A stretch of 64,000 nt of DNA from Pelecanus crispus (Eukaryota > Chordata > Aves > Pelecaniformes > Pelecanidae), in NCBI RefSeq assembly GCF_030463565.1, contig NC_134676.1:30691228-30755227 (forward strand). Reading direction: 5' to 3'. A program made the position numbers and the translations under genes. Below are positions 1-8,046 of the stretch, piece after piece (position 1 is the first letter of the stretch; the number at the start of each line of letters is the position of its first letter). The notes beneath the pieces are model-generated. The model saw only the letters and a program-made list of their open reading frames with translations. It made no database searches and had not been told where the DNA came from.

Positions 1-389
1 AATATGCTAGGTAGCGATGTATTAAAAAATAAACAATTTAATGCTTGTTTAAAACACAAACAAAAAATTTGAAACTTGCATGTTCAAAACGTTTTAAGGT
101 ACAATCAGTTCAGAAGGTCTGTGTCATGGATAAAAATCTCATCCAGGTTTACCTTACTGTAACCGCTGTTTACAAGAGACGCAGGGAGTCTGATGTAGGA
201 AAGAAGTCCACGTTTATAGAAGACAACTGCAAAATAAATCACGGTTTTTACTGGTTGGATAAGATCGGAAATGGTGATTTCTTCCATTTTTTTTCCCCCT
301 TCTTTTTCGTCCCGGCTCCCCACCCCCCCACCCGCCCCAATTGTTTTCACCTGGGAAATCTCCTCATCTTCGCTAGAGCAAATGTACGG
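1..389. other. AT-rich flank upstream of the DMRT2 CpG island
   Basis: No gene is seen. The stretch is AT-rich with TAAACAA and TTGTTTAAAA-like words, then shifts sharply to GC-rich sequence near 390. A pyrimidine and C-rich patch lies at about 285-340. By the known bird gene order this would be DMRT3-DMRT2 intergenic DNA. Short open frames here have no recognisable similarity and run into the GC-rich island, so they are not called. Confidence 0.5.
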
Positions 390-892
390 TAACCATGTGT
401 TCCGCGGAGGAGAAGCCTGCCTCAGAGGGCCCGGGTCCCGGGCTAAGGGCCCGCCTCTGCGGGTCGCCGACGCCGTCGCTCCGGGGCGCGGACCGCGCAG
501 GCACGGCGGGGAGCCGCTGGCCGGGCACCGGGATCCCGGGGCGGGCAAGGAGCGGGGGCGGCGGGCGGGGCGGGGGCAGAGGCAATTTGTTTCAGATTAA
601 CCGGTAACATCTCTGACCAAACGAGCGGCGGGGATCTCCCGCGTTTGGCAATGTAATCTGCTCCCGACGGTGCGGGGAGAGGGCAAGATCAAAGCATTCC
701 TCCCGGGGAAATTGCACCCGGGGTTGCCGTTTGGTTAGCCTGCCCTAACCTCGCTAATAAATTTCCCGGGAGGAGGGGAGGGCTGGGGAGGCGAGGAGCG
801 GGGGGACCGCGGCACCTGCACCTGCACGCCCGCCGTACGGGAGAGCAAGGCCAAGCCGGGCCCAGCGCCGCCGCTCCGCCGCCGCCCTTCGC

Positions 893-911
893 GGGGGGGG
901 GGGGGGGGGGG
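893..911. repeat. G19 homopolymer
   Basis: An uninterrupted run of 19 G lies in the CpG island about 3.1 kb upstream of the DMRT2 start codon. It could form intermolecular or slipped G-quadruplex structure, and its length in the assembly may be unreliable. Confidence 0.95.
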
Positions 912-1589
912 AGACCTGTTCGCAGGCTTTAAATTGCCCCGGAGCTGCTCCTCCTCTCCGCTTTTCACGGGCCAGGACGCTGCTACAAGCGGCGCAGCAC
1001 CCGCCGCCGCCTGCACGGCCCGAGGACCCGGCCCCCGCCGTCGGGGTCGGGCGCACCGGCAGCCCGCCTCGGGCGGTGCAGCTCCCGGGGGGACCCCCGT
1101 GGCCATGCGCGGGGTGGGGGGAGGCTCCGAAGGAGCCCGGGGGCATCCCAGCAGCTCCGGGGCCCGCGGGGGCCGGGGCTAGCGGGGCGGCGGGGCGCTC
1201 CAGCGGGGAGGGTTGCGGCGGGGCAGGTGGGCGCGCAGTTGCACGTCGCGGGCTTCGCTGCCTCCCCTCACCTGGAAATCCCTGCTTTTCCCGGCGCGGC
1301 GCGGCATCGGCCCGTGTCAGCTCGACAGCGGGCACGGCTGACCCCACGGCCCACAGCGGGGGCCGACCGGAGCGGAGGTCCCCGCGGCAGACGAGTGGGA
1401 GCAGGGATCCCCCTCCCGAGGGCGCGTCCCGCCGGAGCACGGCAGAGGCACCGCTCCCTGCCGGCGGGCAAAGGGGAGAGCGGCTGGAGGGGAGCGCAAA
1501 CGCGCCGGGCAGCCCAGCGCAAACAAGGGGAGAAGAAGAAGAAAGTTACACAAACAGGCCTTAAAATCATGGCTGGGTTTCACAGTTCC

Positions 1590-1850
1590 CTGTGGATAAA
1601 GTAAACAGGAGGCGAACTGTTTTGTAATTTACTCCAGCGGCCCGCAGGATCGTACTTTGTAATTTGGTGTCGGTTTACAAGCAAAGGGGACTTCTGTTTC
1701 CTAACCTAGCAGGTCCTTTGTCATGCCTGCGCCTTTTAAGAGGGACCCCAAGGGGGAAAGTGGAATTCCTTGGGTATTCGGCTTTTAGTCATGCTTGTAA
1801 GTCAAACAGTAGCCAGCCTCTCTTTTGGGATGAATAATACCTGCCGTCGG
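1590..1850. promoter_or_regulatory. Candidate upstream regulatory element with forkhead-like sites
   Basis: This AT-richer islet interrupts the GC-rich island. It contains GTAAACA at 1601-1607 and GTTTACA near 1673, both matching the forkhead consensus, plus repeated TTTGTAATTT-like words. Its composition contrasts with both sides, as expected for a constrained element in an otherwise GC-drifting island. No conservation could be computed, so function is inferred. Confidence 0.3.
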
Positions 1851-2103
1851 GGGATGCGCTTCCCTCCCGGCGGCTCTGCCGGCGGCAGCCCTCGGAGGCG
1901 GTGCGGCCCGAGGAGGACGAGCGCTCCCGGCCTCCCCGCCCTGCCCGCCGCCCGGGGGCCAGGGCGGGCCGGTGCGGGGCCAGGGAGCTGCGGGCGGCGG
2001 GGCAGCCCACGGGCTGGCCCCGGCCCCGGGGGGCTGCCAGAGCTGGGTTTTTCCGTGCCGAACCGGTGGCCGGCAGCCGGTCCGCCTGCTCACCGCGAGC
2101 GGA

Positions 2104-2190
2104 TGCCCGTGTTTGTTATACACATGAACATTATCAGTGTTTATTGTACACACCCGCCGCTCAGGGAAAGAACAAAATATTTTCCCTCTT
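2104..2190. promoter_or_regulatory. Candidate AT-rich regulatory islet
   Basis: An isolated AT-rich patch inside the CpG island has GTTTGTTATACA, GTGTTTATTGTACA and AACAAAATATT-like words, which resemble forkhead and homeodomain sites. The rest of the region around it is GC-rich. Only motif and composition support this call. Confidence 0.25.
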
Positions 2191-3040
2191 CGGGGAACAG
2201 TTCCGGCCGTGCGCTCTGCGTATCGTTAGCTTTCGATCAGCGCACTGGTGGGGAACCGATGCTCTCCCGCATGCCTTTTTCTTTTTTTTGCCTTCCCCCG
2301 CTTCCCCGGGGATACCCTGTTTAAATTCGCTAGCTCTTCCCCTGCCCGGTGCCGAACGCGGCCGAGGTGTATTTTGTCCGCTTCTGTCCCCGTGGGAATT
2401 CCCATTTTCACCGACGGACGCACCGAGCTCTAACACCGCGCCGGCACGGCTTTGCGCCTTACGATTTCGATCGCTCCCTGTTTTGGGAGACCAGGGGCGC
2501 TCCCCAGTTTCCGAAGAGCAGCCTCAGGGAGCGAGTGGGTGGGGGGGATAGAAAGTTACTCAACAGCTCATTTGCAAAACGCCAGTGGAGGGGGGAGGGA
2601 ACGCTAAAAAAAATAAACGAATATTTCCCCTCGCCTTAATTCGCGAGAGGGCAGGGAAACAACGCCGATTCCGTTCGCGTTTTCAGGCCGGGAAAAAAAA
2701 AAACCCGTTGCCACCCGCCCCCACTGCCCCGTTCGCGACGCGAACGACCGCGAACGAAAACCGGGGAGGCTGCTCCTGCCTGCTAACCCCGCGCCCCCGG
2801 CGCGCTGCCCGCTCGGGGGGGCGCGTCTCGCCGGCCGAGCTGGCTTCTTCGCTGCCACCGTCACGCGCGTTACAGCCCTTTCTCTCTTCCCCCCCCCCCT
2901 TTTTGCCCTAAAAGTAAAGACCACCGCCCCAGCGCCCGCTTACGTTTCCCGCTCGGCGCGGCTGTGCCGCGGGGTGCCCCCACGCCGCCCTCGCGCCCGC
3001 CCGCACCCGCGGCTGGCACACGCGCGTGGGTGGCGGTGGC

Positions 3041-3170
3041 GGGGGGGGGGGGGAAGGAGGGCGGGGCGGCGGCGGCGCGGGCCAATCAGAGCGGCGGCCG
3101 CGCGGAGCGGGCCCAATGGGCGGCGGCGGCCGGCGCTGATAACGCGGCGGGGCCGGCGCGGCGGGCACTG
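3041..3170 (+). promoter_or_regulatory. Probable DMRT2 core promoter (two CCAAT boxes, GC boxes, no TATA)
   Basis: CCAATCAG at 3082-3089 is a near-perfect NF-Y site, and a second CCAAT lies 31 bp downstream at 3113-3117. GC boxes (GGGCGG or GGGGCGG) surround them at about 3062-3068 and 3118-3124. No TATA box is seen. A G13 run occupies 3041-3053. The arrangement suits a CpG-island promoter with initiation roughly 50-100 bp downstream, followed by exon 1 and its donor at 3456. The exact transcription start is not determined. Confidence 0.55.
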
Positions 3171-3455
3171 TGCCGCGGGGCGGGCGCGGCGGGGGCGAAG
3201 CGGGTGTCAGCCCCGGCGCTGGTGCGGCGAGCGCGCGCCCACAGCCACGCACGGCCCGCGGCGGCACCGCCAGCCTGCGGCGCAGCCACCCCCCCCCCCC
3301 CCCGACGGGGCGGCGCGCCGGCTGCCGGGGAGCCTTGTGGGTGCGGGGGTCGGCAGTCCCCTGCCGCCGGCCGGGCTCGGGCAGCGGCGGCCCTGCCAGC
3401 TGCGGGGAGCGGGGGTCCGCCCGCACCGCCTGCCGGCCGCGGGCGCTGAGCTCGG
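3170..3455 (+). other. Predicted non-coding exon 1 of DMRT2 (5' UTR; 5' end uncertain)
   Basis: The 3' border is set by a strong splice donor: exon ending CTCGG followed by GTAAGT at 3456. The 5' border is only a guess from the promoter motifs. Vertebrate DMRT2 genes are known to have a non-coding first exon, which fits. The exon is extremely GC-rich and includes a C15 run at 3289-3303, so the leader may be highly structured. No DMRT2 reading frame begins here. Confidence 0.5.
3289..3303. repeat. C15 homopolymer in the predicted 5' UTR
   Basis: A run of 15 C lies in predicted exon 1. It could form i-motif/G-quadruplex structure and is a likely place for assembly length error. Confidence 0.9.
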
Positions 3456-4024
3456 GTAAGTGCAAAGTGCGGGAGGAAGGGTGGGGAGGTCGGGTGGGAC
3501 GAGGCGGGGGTCCGAAGACGCTGCTTGCGCGGTGCGGAGAGCTCCAGCAGCCCATGCAGCCCCTGGTCGCTGGAGCGGACAGCGGCGGTGTGTGGAGCCC
3601 AGGTGTTCGCTACCTGTCTCCCACGTCTGAACGCAGCGGGCAGGAGGGTTGTCAGGATCCTGAAATAAACAGGCCCCTGTGAGGACCTGGCAGCGCCGCA
3701 GCCCTGGGCATCGCCGTGGGGCCGTTCCTCCCGCATCCTCCGCCGCTGGGGCTGCGCTCCTGCCCGCGGCGGGCGAGCACGGCTCCCCGGCAAACCGGGG
3801 CGGCCGCGGGGACGGGACGGGGGCGTCCGTCGAGGCTAAGCTGAGCCTTGCGTGGGGCATGGGGAAGAGACCCGAGCAGACGGTGAGGGGGGAGATGACT
3901 TCCCAAGCGGGCTCTGCCGTGACTTCCCGACGGGGACGCATCTCGGCGGGGCTGCCGGCGGGCCGGGCGGCGGTGGGCACCCCGTCTCGCCGCGGGGGCG
4001 GGCGGCCTGACCCCTCTCTTGCAG
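3456..4024 (+). other. DMRT2 intron 1 (5' UTR intron)
   Basis: A 569-nt intron is predicted from donor GTAAGT at 3456 to acceptor CTCTCTTGCAG ending at 4024. The acceptor has a clean pyrimidine tract and lies 18 nt before the start codon. The intron is GC-rich and holds no separate gene. Confidence 0.6.
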
Positions 4025-4042
4025 CTGCGCCGCCGAGGAGCC

Positions 4043-4390
4043 ATGGCCGAAGGACGCGCCGCCGCCGAGTGGGAGATCGACGTGGAGAGCGTGGAGGGGG
4101 AGGCGGCCGAGGACCCCGGCGCGCCGCGCAGCAGCGCCGGCCCGGAGGAGGAAGAGGAGGAGGAGGAAGGCGAGGAGGCGGCGGCTGCCCCGCGGCAGGG
4201 CGAGCCGCGGAAGCTGAGCCGCACGCCCAAATGCGCCCGGTGCCGCAACCACGGCGTGGTGTCGTGCCTGAAGGGACACAAGCGGTTCTGCCGCTGGCGC
4301 GACTGCCAGTGTGCCAACTGCTTGCTGGTGGTGGAGCGGCAGCGGGTGATGGCGGCCCAGGTGGCACTCCGACGGCAGCAGGCCACCGAG
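4043..4390 (+). CDS. DMRT2: DMRT2 coding segment 1: acidic N-terminus and DM domain
   Basis: 116 codons, ending in phase 0 at ACCGAG before donor GTGAGA (4391). The spliced exon begins at 4025, so 18 nt of 5' UTR precede the ATG. It encodes the acidic N-terminus and the entire DM domain, including the recognition helix rich in Arg and Gln (residues 98-113). The Glu run is coded by a GAG/GAA tract near 4145-4170, which may vary in length. Confidence 0.95.
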
Positions 4391-7337
4391 GTGAGAGGGG
4401 TTGGGACGGACGGGGCGGGATGGGGCGGGCGGCCCCGGGGCTGACGGTGCTGCCCCGATCCCTCTCCTAGGACAAGAAGGGTCTGGCTGGGAAGCAGGCG
4501 AGCCTGGAGCGCAAAGCCGTCTACCAGAGGCACGTCCGGACGCCCAGCCTGCTGGCCAAGAGCATCCTGGAAGGTAAGCACATCCCTCGCCCTTCCACGG
4601 GCTCCCCTGCAGCACCGGCCGCCGGCGGGGAAGCGCCCGCCGCTCTGCCCCGGGAAAACCCATAGCTCCCGGCCGAGGCGCGGCCGCTCATGGACTTGCG
4701 TGAAATGCAACCTTATTTCCCGAAATAAACGAGGAATGGCGTGAAAGCACGCTCCGCTACCAGCACCGGGCGGCGGAGGCTACGAGGGCACCGGCCACCC
4801 GCGCCCGTCCGGGCGCGGGTGGCCGGTGCCCTCGTAGCCTCCGCCCGCTGGCTGGAATCGATGTGGCCAAATTTTAGCCTGTCCCCCCACCCCGCCGCCC
4901 AAAATAATGCCTGAAATGCTAGCAACGGTAATTTGAAATTTGAGAGCGACTGTTACAAGCTGACATTCTTTTTACATGACTACCCGGCAGCGTTTTGCAG
5001 TGGAGGCTAATTTATTCGCGGGTGTTTTTATCAGCGAATGCGTAAATCAATTAGGGTTTTGTTTTGGTTTTTCTTTTTTTCCTTTTAACCTGAACGCCTA
5101 ACGCAGCAGCACTGTTTGCTGCATTATCAATAGTAACATATTCATAATAGGTGGGTCATTTTTTTTTTTTTCCATGTCGAAAATATTAACTGTGGAAGAA
5201 TGACATTTTAAAGATGGATAATTTACTAAAAGGGTGTATTTTTTTTCCCCACTCCCTCTTCGGATTGTGCCCGAATTTATTTCTTTGTCTGCTTTAATTA
5301 CTTTCCAAACTGTAGCCCTGTAAATCATTACACTTCTTAAATCTAGCTTCCTCCCCACCCCCAAAATAGAAAGCTCTTTGCTTTGCCTGTATAAGCTCAA
5401 TTAAAATTTTGTCCTGTTAGTAACCTCTAATTTTCATCTACAGTTCACTTTTAAAAAGATCTCTTCTGTATTCCTTCCTCTAACTTATCTTAACTCTCTT
5501 TTTCTTTTCTCCTCCTAGTTCTCCTTGGAATTTTCTACAATCTGTAGCTATGTGTACATAGTGATTCATCTTTAGAGAATAGAAAAGGCATCAGCTGTAG
5601 GTATAGATATCTTCCTTGGCAATGGGGAAACCCGTGGGAGAGGAATGGGAGTGAAAACAGGTAAAACCCTGTTCTCCTTACTCATGTACGTAGTTCCATT
5701 AATTCAATGGGATTACTTGTCTGGGTAGAGCAAACAGGATTGGACCCTACCGGTTATATTAAATGAATCTGGTTAGCCTGGTAATTGAATGTACTGGAGA
5801 CTGGATTTCTACGTTTTATTGAAGTTCTCTTTTAGTTCAGAAGAAATAAAATATTTAAATACTTTCTGTATTTGTTAAAAATGGATGGTTATCTACCTAA
5901 GCTGCGTGACCCAATACCAGTCATAACACATAGCAGGGTTTTGCCTTTTTTTCTTTTTCTTTTTCATTTTTCCCCTCTCAATCTGCTGTTTTGGAATTGT
6001 TTTTTAAAGTTACTGATCAGCTAGCTTTGAAGGAGACTATACATGTCAGAGGAGCAGGGCTTGCTTATCTGTGTTGAGGAACTTGTACTGAATGTGCCTG
6101 ACGGCACAGGGAGCTAAGTCTCTGGGGCACAGTGATTTCAGTAGGAGCTGATGGTGTCCACGGTTTGTAGCAAGTGCTCAGTGCCTGGCGGGTCTGGCTC
6201 CAAACGGAGCCCTTTTGCAAACACAGCTTTAATGTTTTTCTTAGGCGGCTTCATTTCTAATGCTGCTTTGTTGTTTTAGGTTACCGTCCTATTCCAACAG
6301 AGCCTTACATGGGAGGGAATTCACCCTTGCCACCGCCTGTAAGTGACAGAATGAGAAAGAGACGGGCTTTTGCTGATAAAGAGTTGGAGAACATTATGCT
6401 AGAGAGAGAGTATAAAGAGAGAGAGATGATGGAAGCTACACAAGCAGCTGCCCTCTTTCTCCCTAACCGCATGGTGCATGGAGCTGAATACAACTCATAT
6501 AAAACAGCCTTCAACACTACTCAAGTCGATACTCCAAACAAGGAGTTTTGCAATTTTTTACCAACCTGCCTTGATCTAACCATGCAGTATTCAGGATCCA
6601 GCAACATGGAACTAATTTCTTCAAATGTCAGTGTAGCTACTACCTACAGGCAGTATCCCTTGTCCTCTAGGTTCTTAGTGTGGCCAAAATGTGGCCCCAT
6701 TAGCGATGCTCTCCTCTACCAGCAGTGCCTGTTAAACGCTACTACAGTCCAAGCTCTCAAACCTGGGGCAGGTTGGGATGCCAAGGTATCACAAAGTCAG
6801 GACTGTCCAAACACTGAGCATGACATCATGTCTCCAAAACTGGAAAATTCACTCATTCTGACTCACACACAAGACATTCAGCAGTCATGTAATGAGATAG
6901 CGTGCCTTCCTCAGGAAGCCCGTGAGAGGTCAGCTTTCTCTCCTCCAAAAAGGACTTTCTCTCAGATTTCTGATAAGGATTCTCTGGCTCCTCAGGAACA
7001 GGTATTAAGCAAGATCAGCAAAGACAGTGCCAAGCCCCCTCCACCTGTCAAATACAGTCCATTTCAGACGCTGTTCCAGCAAACATTTCCTGACAGATCA
7101 GGAGCAGAGCTGAGAACATCATTTCTGAAAGAGACTTTGGAAGATGCTTCTAAGAAATACAGAGAGTGTGCCATTAAAGACAACCAAAAATACAAGTTTA
7201 CAATAGACAACTGCACAAAAGACTTCTTTGGGGCAAAACAGGCCACAACAAAACTTTCAACAACTGAGCCACTGCCATTTTCAGTTGAATCCATCCTTAA
7301 ACGACCTTCTTCTGCAGTTGCTAATGTCTCTCAATGA
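4043..7337 (+). CDS. DMRT2: DMRT2, doublesex and mab-3 related transcription factor 2 (three coding segments)
   Basis: The coding sequence joins 4043-4390, 4471-4573 and 6280-7337: 1509 nt, 502 residues plus TGA. DMRT2 is a nuclear DNA-binding factor of the DM family; in vertebrates it is known mainly for dermomyotome, somite and skeletal development. Residues 1-55 are acidic with an eight-Glu run (35-42). The DM domain spans about residues 57-113 and keeps the intertwined zinc ligands (C64, C67, H70, C75, H79, C83, C88, C90, C93). Residues 174-179 are basic, followed by a charged helix (183-202). A conserved-looking block at 277-303 and a C-terminal FSVESIL motif (484-490) complete it. The start is chosen because it lies just after the acceptor in a strong context (GCCATGG). 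All introns are GT-AG and frames join exactly. Human DMRT2 is somewhat longer (about 560 residues). The DM sequence and the tail both point to DMRT2 rather than DMRT1 or DMRT3. Confidence 0.96.
4391..4470 (+). other. DMRT2 intron 2, an 80-nt G-rich mini-intron
   Basis: GTGAGA donor and CCTCTCCTAG acceptor bound an 80-nt intron, close to the lower size limit for vertebrate introns. It has G runs at 4397-4400, 4403-4405, 4412-4415, 4417-4419, 4422-4425 and 4427-4429, which match a G-quadruplex pattern and also intronic GGG splicing enhancers. If it is retained, the frame stays open and stops at TGA 4442-4444. That would give a 133-residue protein with the DM domain and no C-terminal half. Confidence 0.9.
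4471..4573 (+). CDS. DMRT2: DMRT2 coding segment 2: linker after the DM domain
   Basis: 103 nt encoding residues 117-150 plus the first base of codon 151. It begins DKKGLAGKQ and ends AKSILE, a linker typical of DMRT2, and closes at donor GTAAGC (4574). The phase-1 end joins the first two bases of the last exon to make a Gly codon. Confidence 0.94.
4772..4845. repeat. Perfect inverted repeat: 36-bp arms with a 2-nt loop
   Basis: The left arm 4772-4807 and right arm 4810-4845 are exact reverse complements over 36 bp, separated only by TC at 4808-4809. The arms are GC-rich, so the sequence could extrude as a DNA cruciform. Transcribed from DMRT2 intron 3 it would give a fully paired 36-bp RNA hairpin. 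No mobile element is recognised. It may be a natural palindrome or a fold-back artefact of sequencing or assembly in a GC-rich region. Confidence 0.97.
4880..5056. promoter_or_regulatory. Candidate intronic regulatory element in DMRT2 intron 3
   Basis: Right after the CpG island ends, the sequence becomes AT-rich but still holds CpG and packed homeodomain-like words (GGTAATTTG, GCTAATTTATT, TAAATCAATTAGGG). ATTCGC and GCGAAT form a short inverted pair near 5014 and 5034. The composition resembles conserved non-coding elements in developmental genes. Conservation was not tested. Confidence 0.3.
6280..7337 (+). CDS. DMRT2: DMRT2 coding segment 3: C-terminal two thirds
   Basis: The last coding segment, opened by acceptor TTTTAG at 6279, encodes residues 151-502. 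It starts with a Tyr/Pro-rich linker, then a basic patch (174-179) that may act as a nuclear signal, then a strongly charged helical stretch (183-202). Next come a Ser/Thr-rich region, the block [10 protein letters not shown] near 281-290, and a lysine-rich segment around 430-470. The tail ends in [12 protein letters not shown] followed by a short Ser/Ala/Val stretch. Low CpG here contrasts with the first two segments. Confidence 0.96.
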
Positions 7338-7593
7338 ATAAACTATACCCTCAGTGTAGCGAGTTTGTATGCTTTGCCTTCTGCAGAATTGCTACTGCCT
7401 GCCTTGTCTCTTAAAAGATTTGTAAAGAGGAATTTTTGCTGTAAATGGTAACTCTTTCTTTTATCTCAAAATGATGTACATAAATATGCATGTTTTCTCT
7501 TCTGAAAAAATAAATGTATTTAATTTTTAAAAATTGAAACTGCACGTACAGACTGTAGAGTGTTGTTATTTCAAGCAGCACTTCAAACCATTC

Positions 7594-7599
7594 AATAAA
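7594..7599 (+). terminator. Probable proximal polyadenylation signal of DMRT2
   Basis: AATAAA followed about 35-50 nt later by a GT-rich stretch (CTGTGTTTTGTCTC near 7635-7648), the usual layout for cleavage near 7615. AATAAA at 7509-7514 is a second candidate, also with a downstream GT-rich patch near 7558-7567. Confidence 0.5.
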
Positions 7600-8040
7600 A
7601 TGAGATTACCTACAAGCATAGACGTATTCCTGATCTGTGTTTTGTCTCTAGTATCTCACAGGCAATTATGCCCTACTTTCAGAATACACTTACTCTTTTA
7701 TCTGCTATTATCAATTTACTTACTAGTTGTCTTGGAGGGGTAAGTGGTCATTTTGCTTTGAACCTCCAGTAACTAAGAGAAGAGGTAACAGTGGTTCATG
7801 TAGGCTAGTGTGAATTTGCAAGACTTTTTTTTATTAACTTAAGTGAGGTTTGGATCAGATTCCAAATGCCTTTCTTATTCTGAAGGGGAGTGCATGCTAG
7901 TGTAAAAGGCTGGTTTATTCCACACCTCTCTACAAAAGCTTCTGTTCCTAAAGCAGAAGAGTTACTAGACTGGATATGAGGAGAATGGCTCTGGTGAGCT
8001 TTTTGGATAAAAGTCAGCATTTTTTAAAATTCAGTTTTTG

Positions 8041-8046
8041 AATAAA
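8041..8046 (+). terminator. Candidate distal polyadenylation signal of DMRT2
   Basis: AATAAA followed immediately by a GGTCTGTGTGG-type GT-rich element and a long T tract (to about 8083). By layout this is the strongest downstream element in the region, but it lies 700 nt past the stop codon, so use by DMRT2 is inferred. Confidence 0.4.

Larger units (their letters stand above)
390..4860. promoter_or_regulatory. Long CpG island over the DMRT2 promoter, exon 1 and first two coding exons
   Basis: CpG dinucleotides and G/C runs are dense across this 4.5-kb block and become scarce on both sides. It covers about 2.7 kb of upstream DNA, the predicted promoter, non-coding exon 1 and the two small coding exons. 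Long, normally unmethylated islands of this kind are typical of developmental transcription-factor genes. AT-richer islets inside it (about 1590-1850 and 2104-2190) stand out as possible regulatory elements. The many long open frames on both strands here follow from the lack of A/T-rich stop codons and are not genes. Borders are by eye. Confidence 0.85.
4574..6279 (+). other. DMRT2 intron 3
   Basis: A 1706-nt intron from donor GTAAGC to acceptor TTGTTTTAG. The first 290 nt are the tail of the CpG island and contain the perfect hairpin at 4772-4845. An AT-rich, conserved-looking block follows at about 4880-5056. The rest (5060-6240) is AT-rich with poly-T tracts (5159-5172 and others) and holds no further exon that I can see. 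Confidence 0.9.

Noticed and set aside
754-1564. Overlapping long frames on both strands upstream of DMRT2
   Set aside because: GC-rich DNA has few stop codons; the products are Gly/Pro/Arg-rich in every frame with no domain.
3207-4367. 386-codon minus-strand open frame across the CpG island
   Set aside because: It is the antisense shadow of DMRT2 exon and GC-rich DNA; the product is low-complexity Pro/Ala/Arg sequence.
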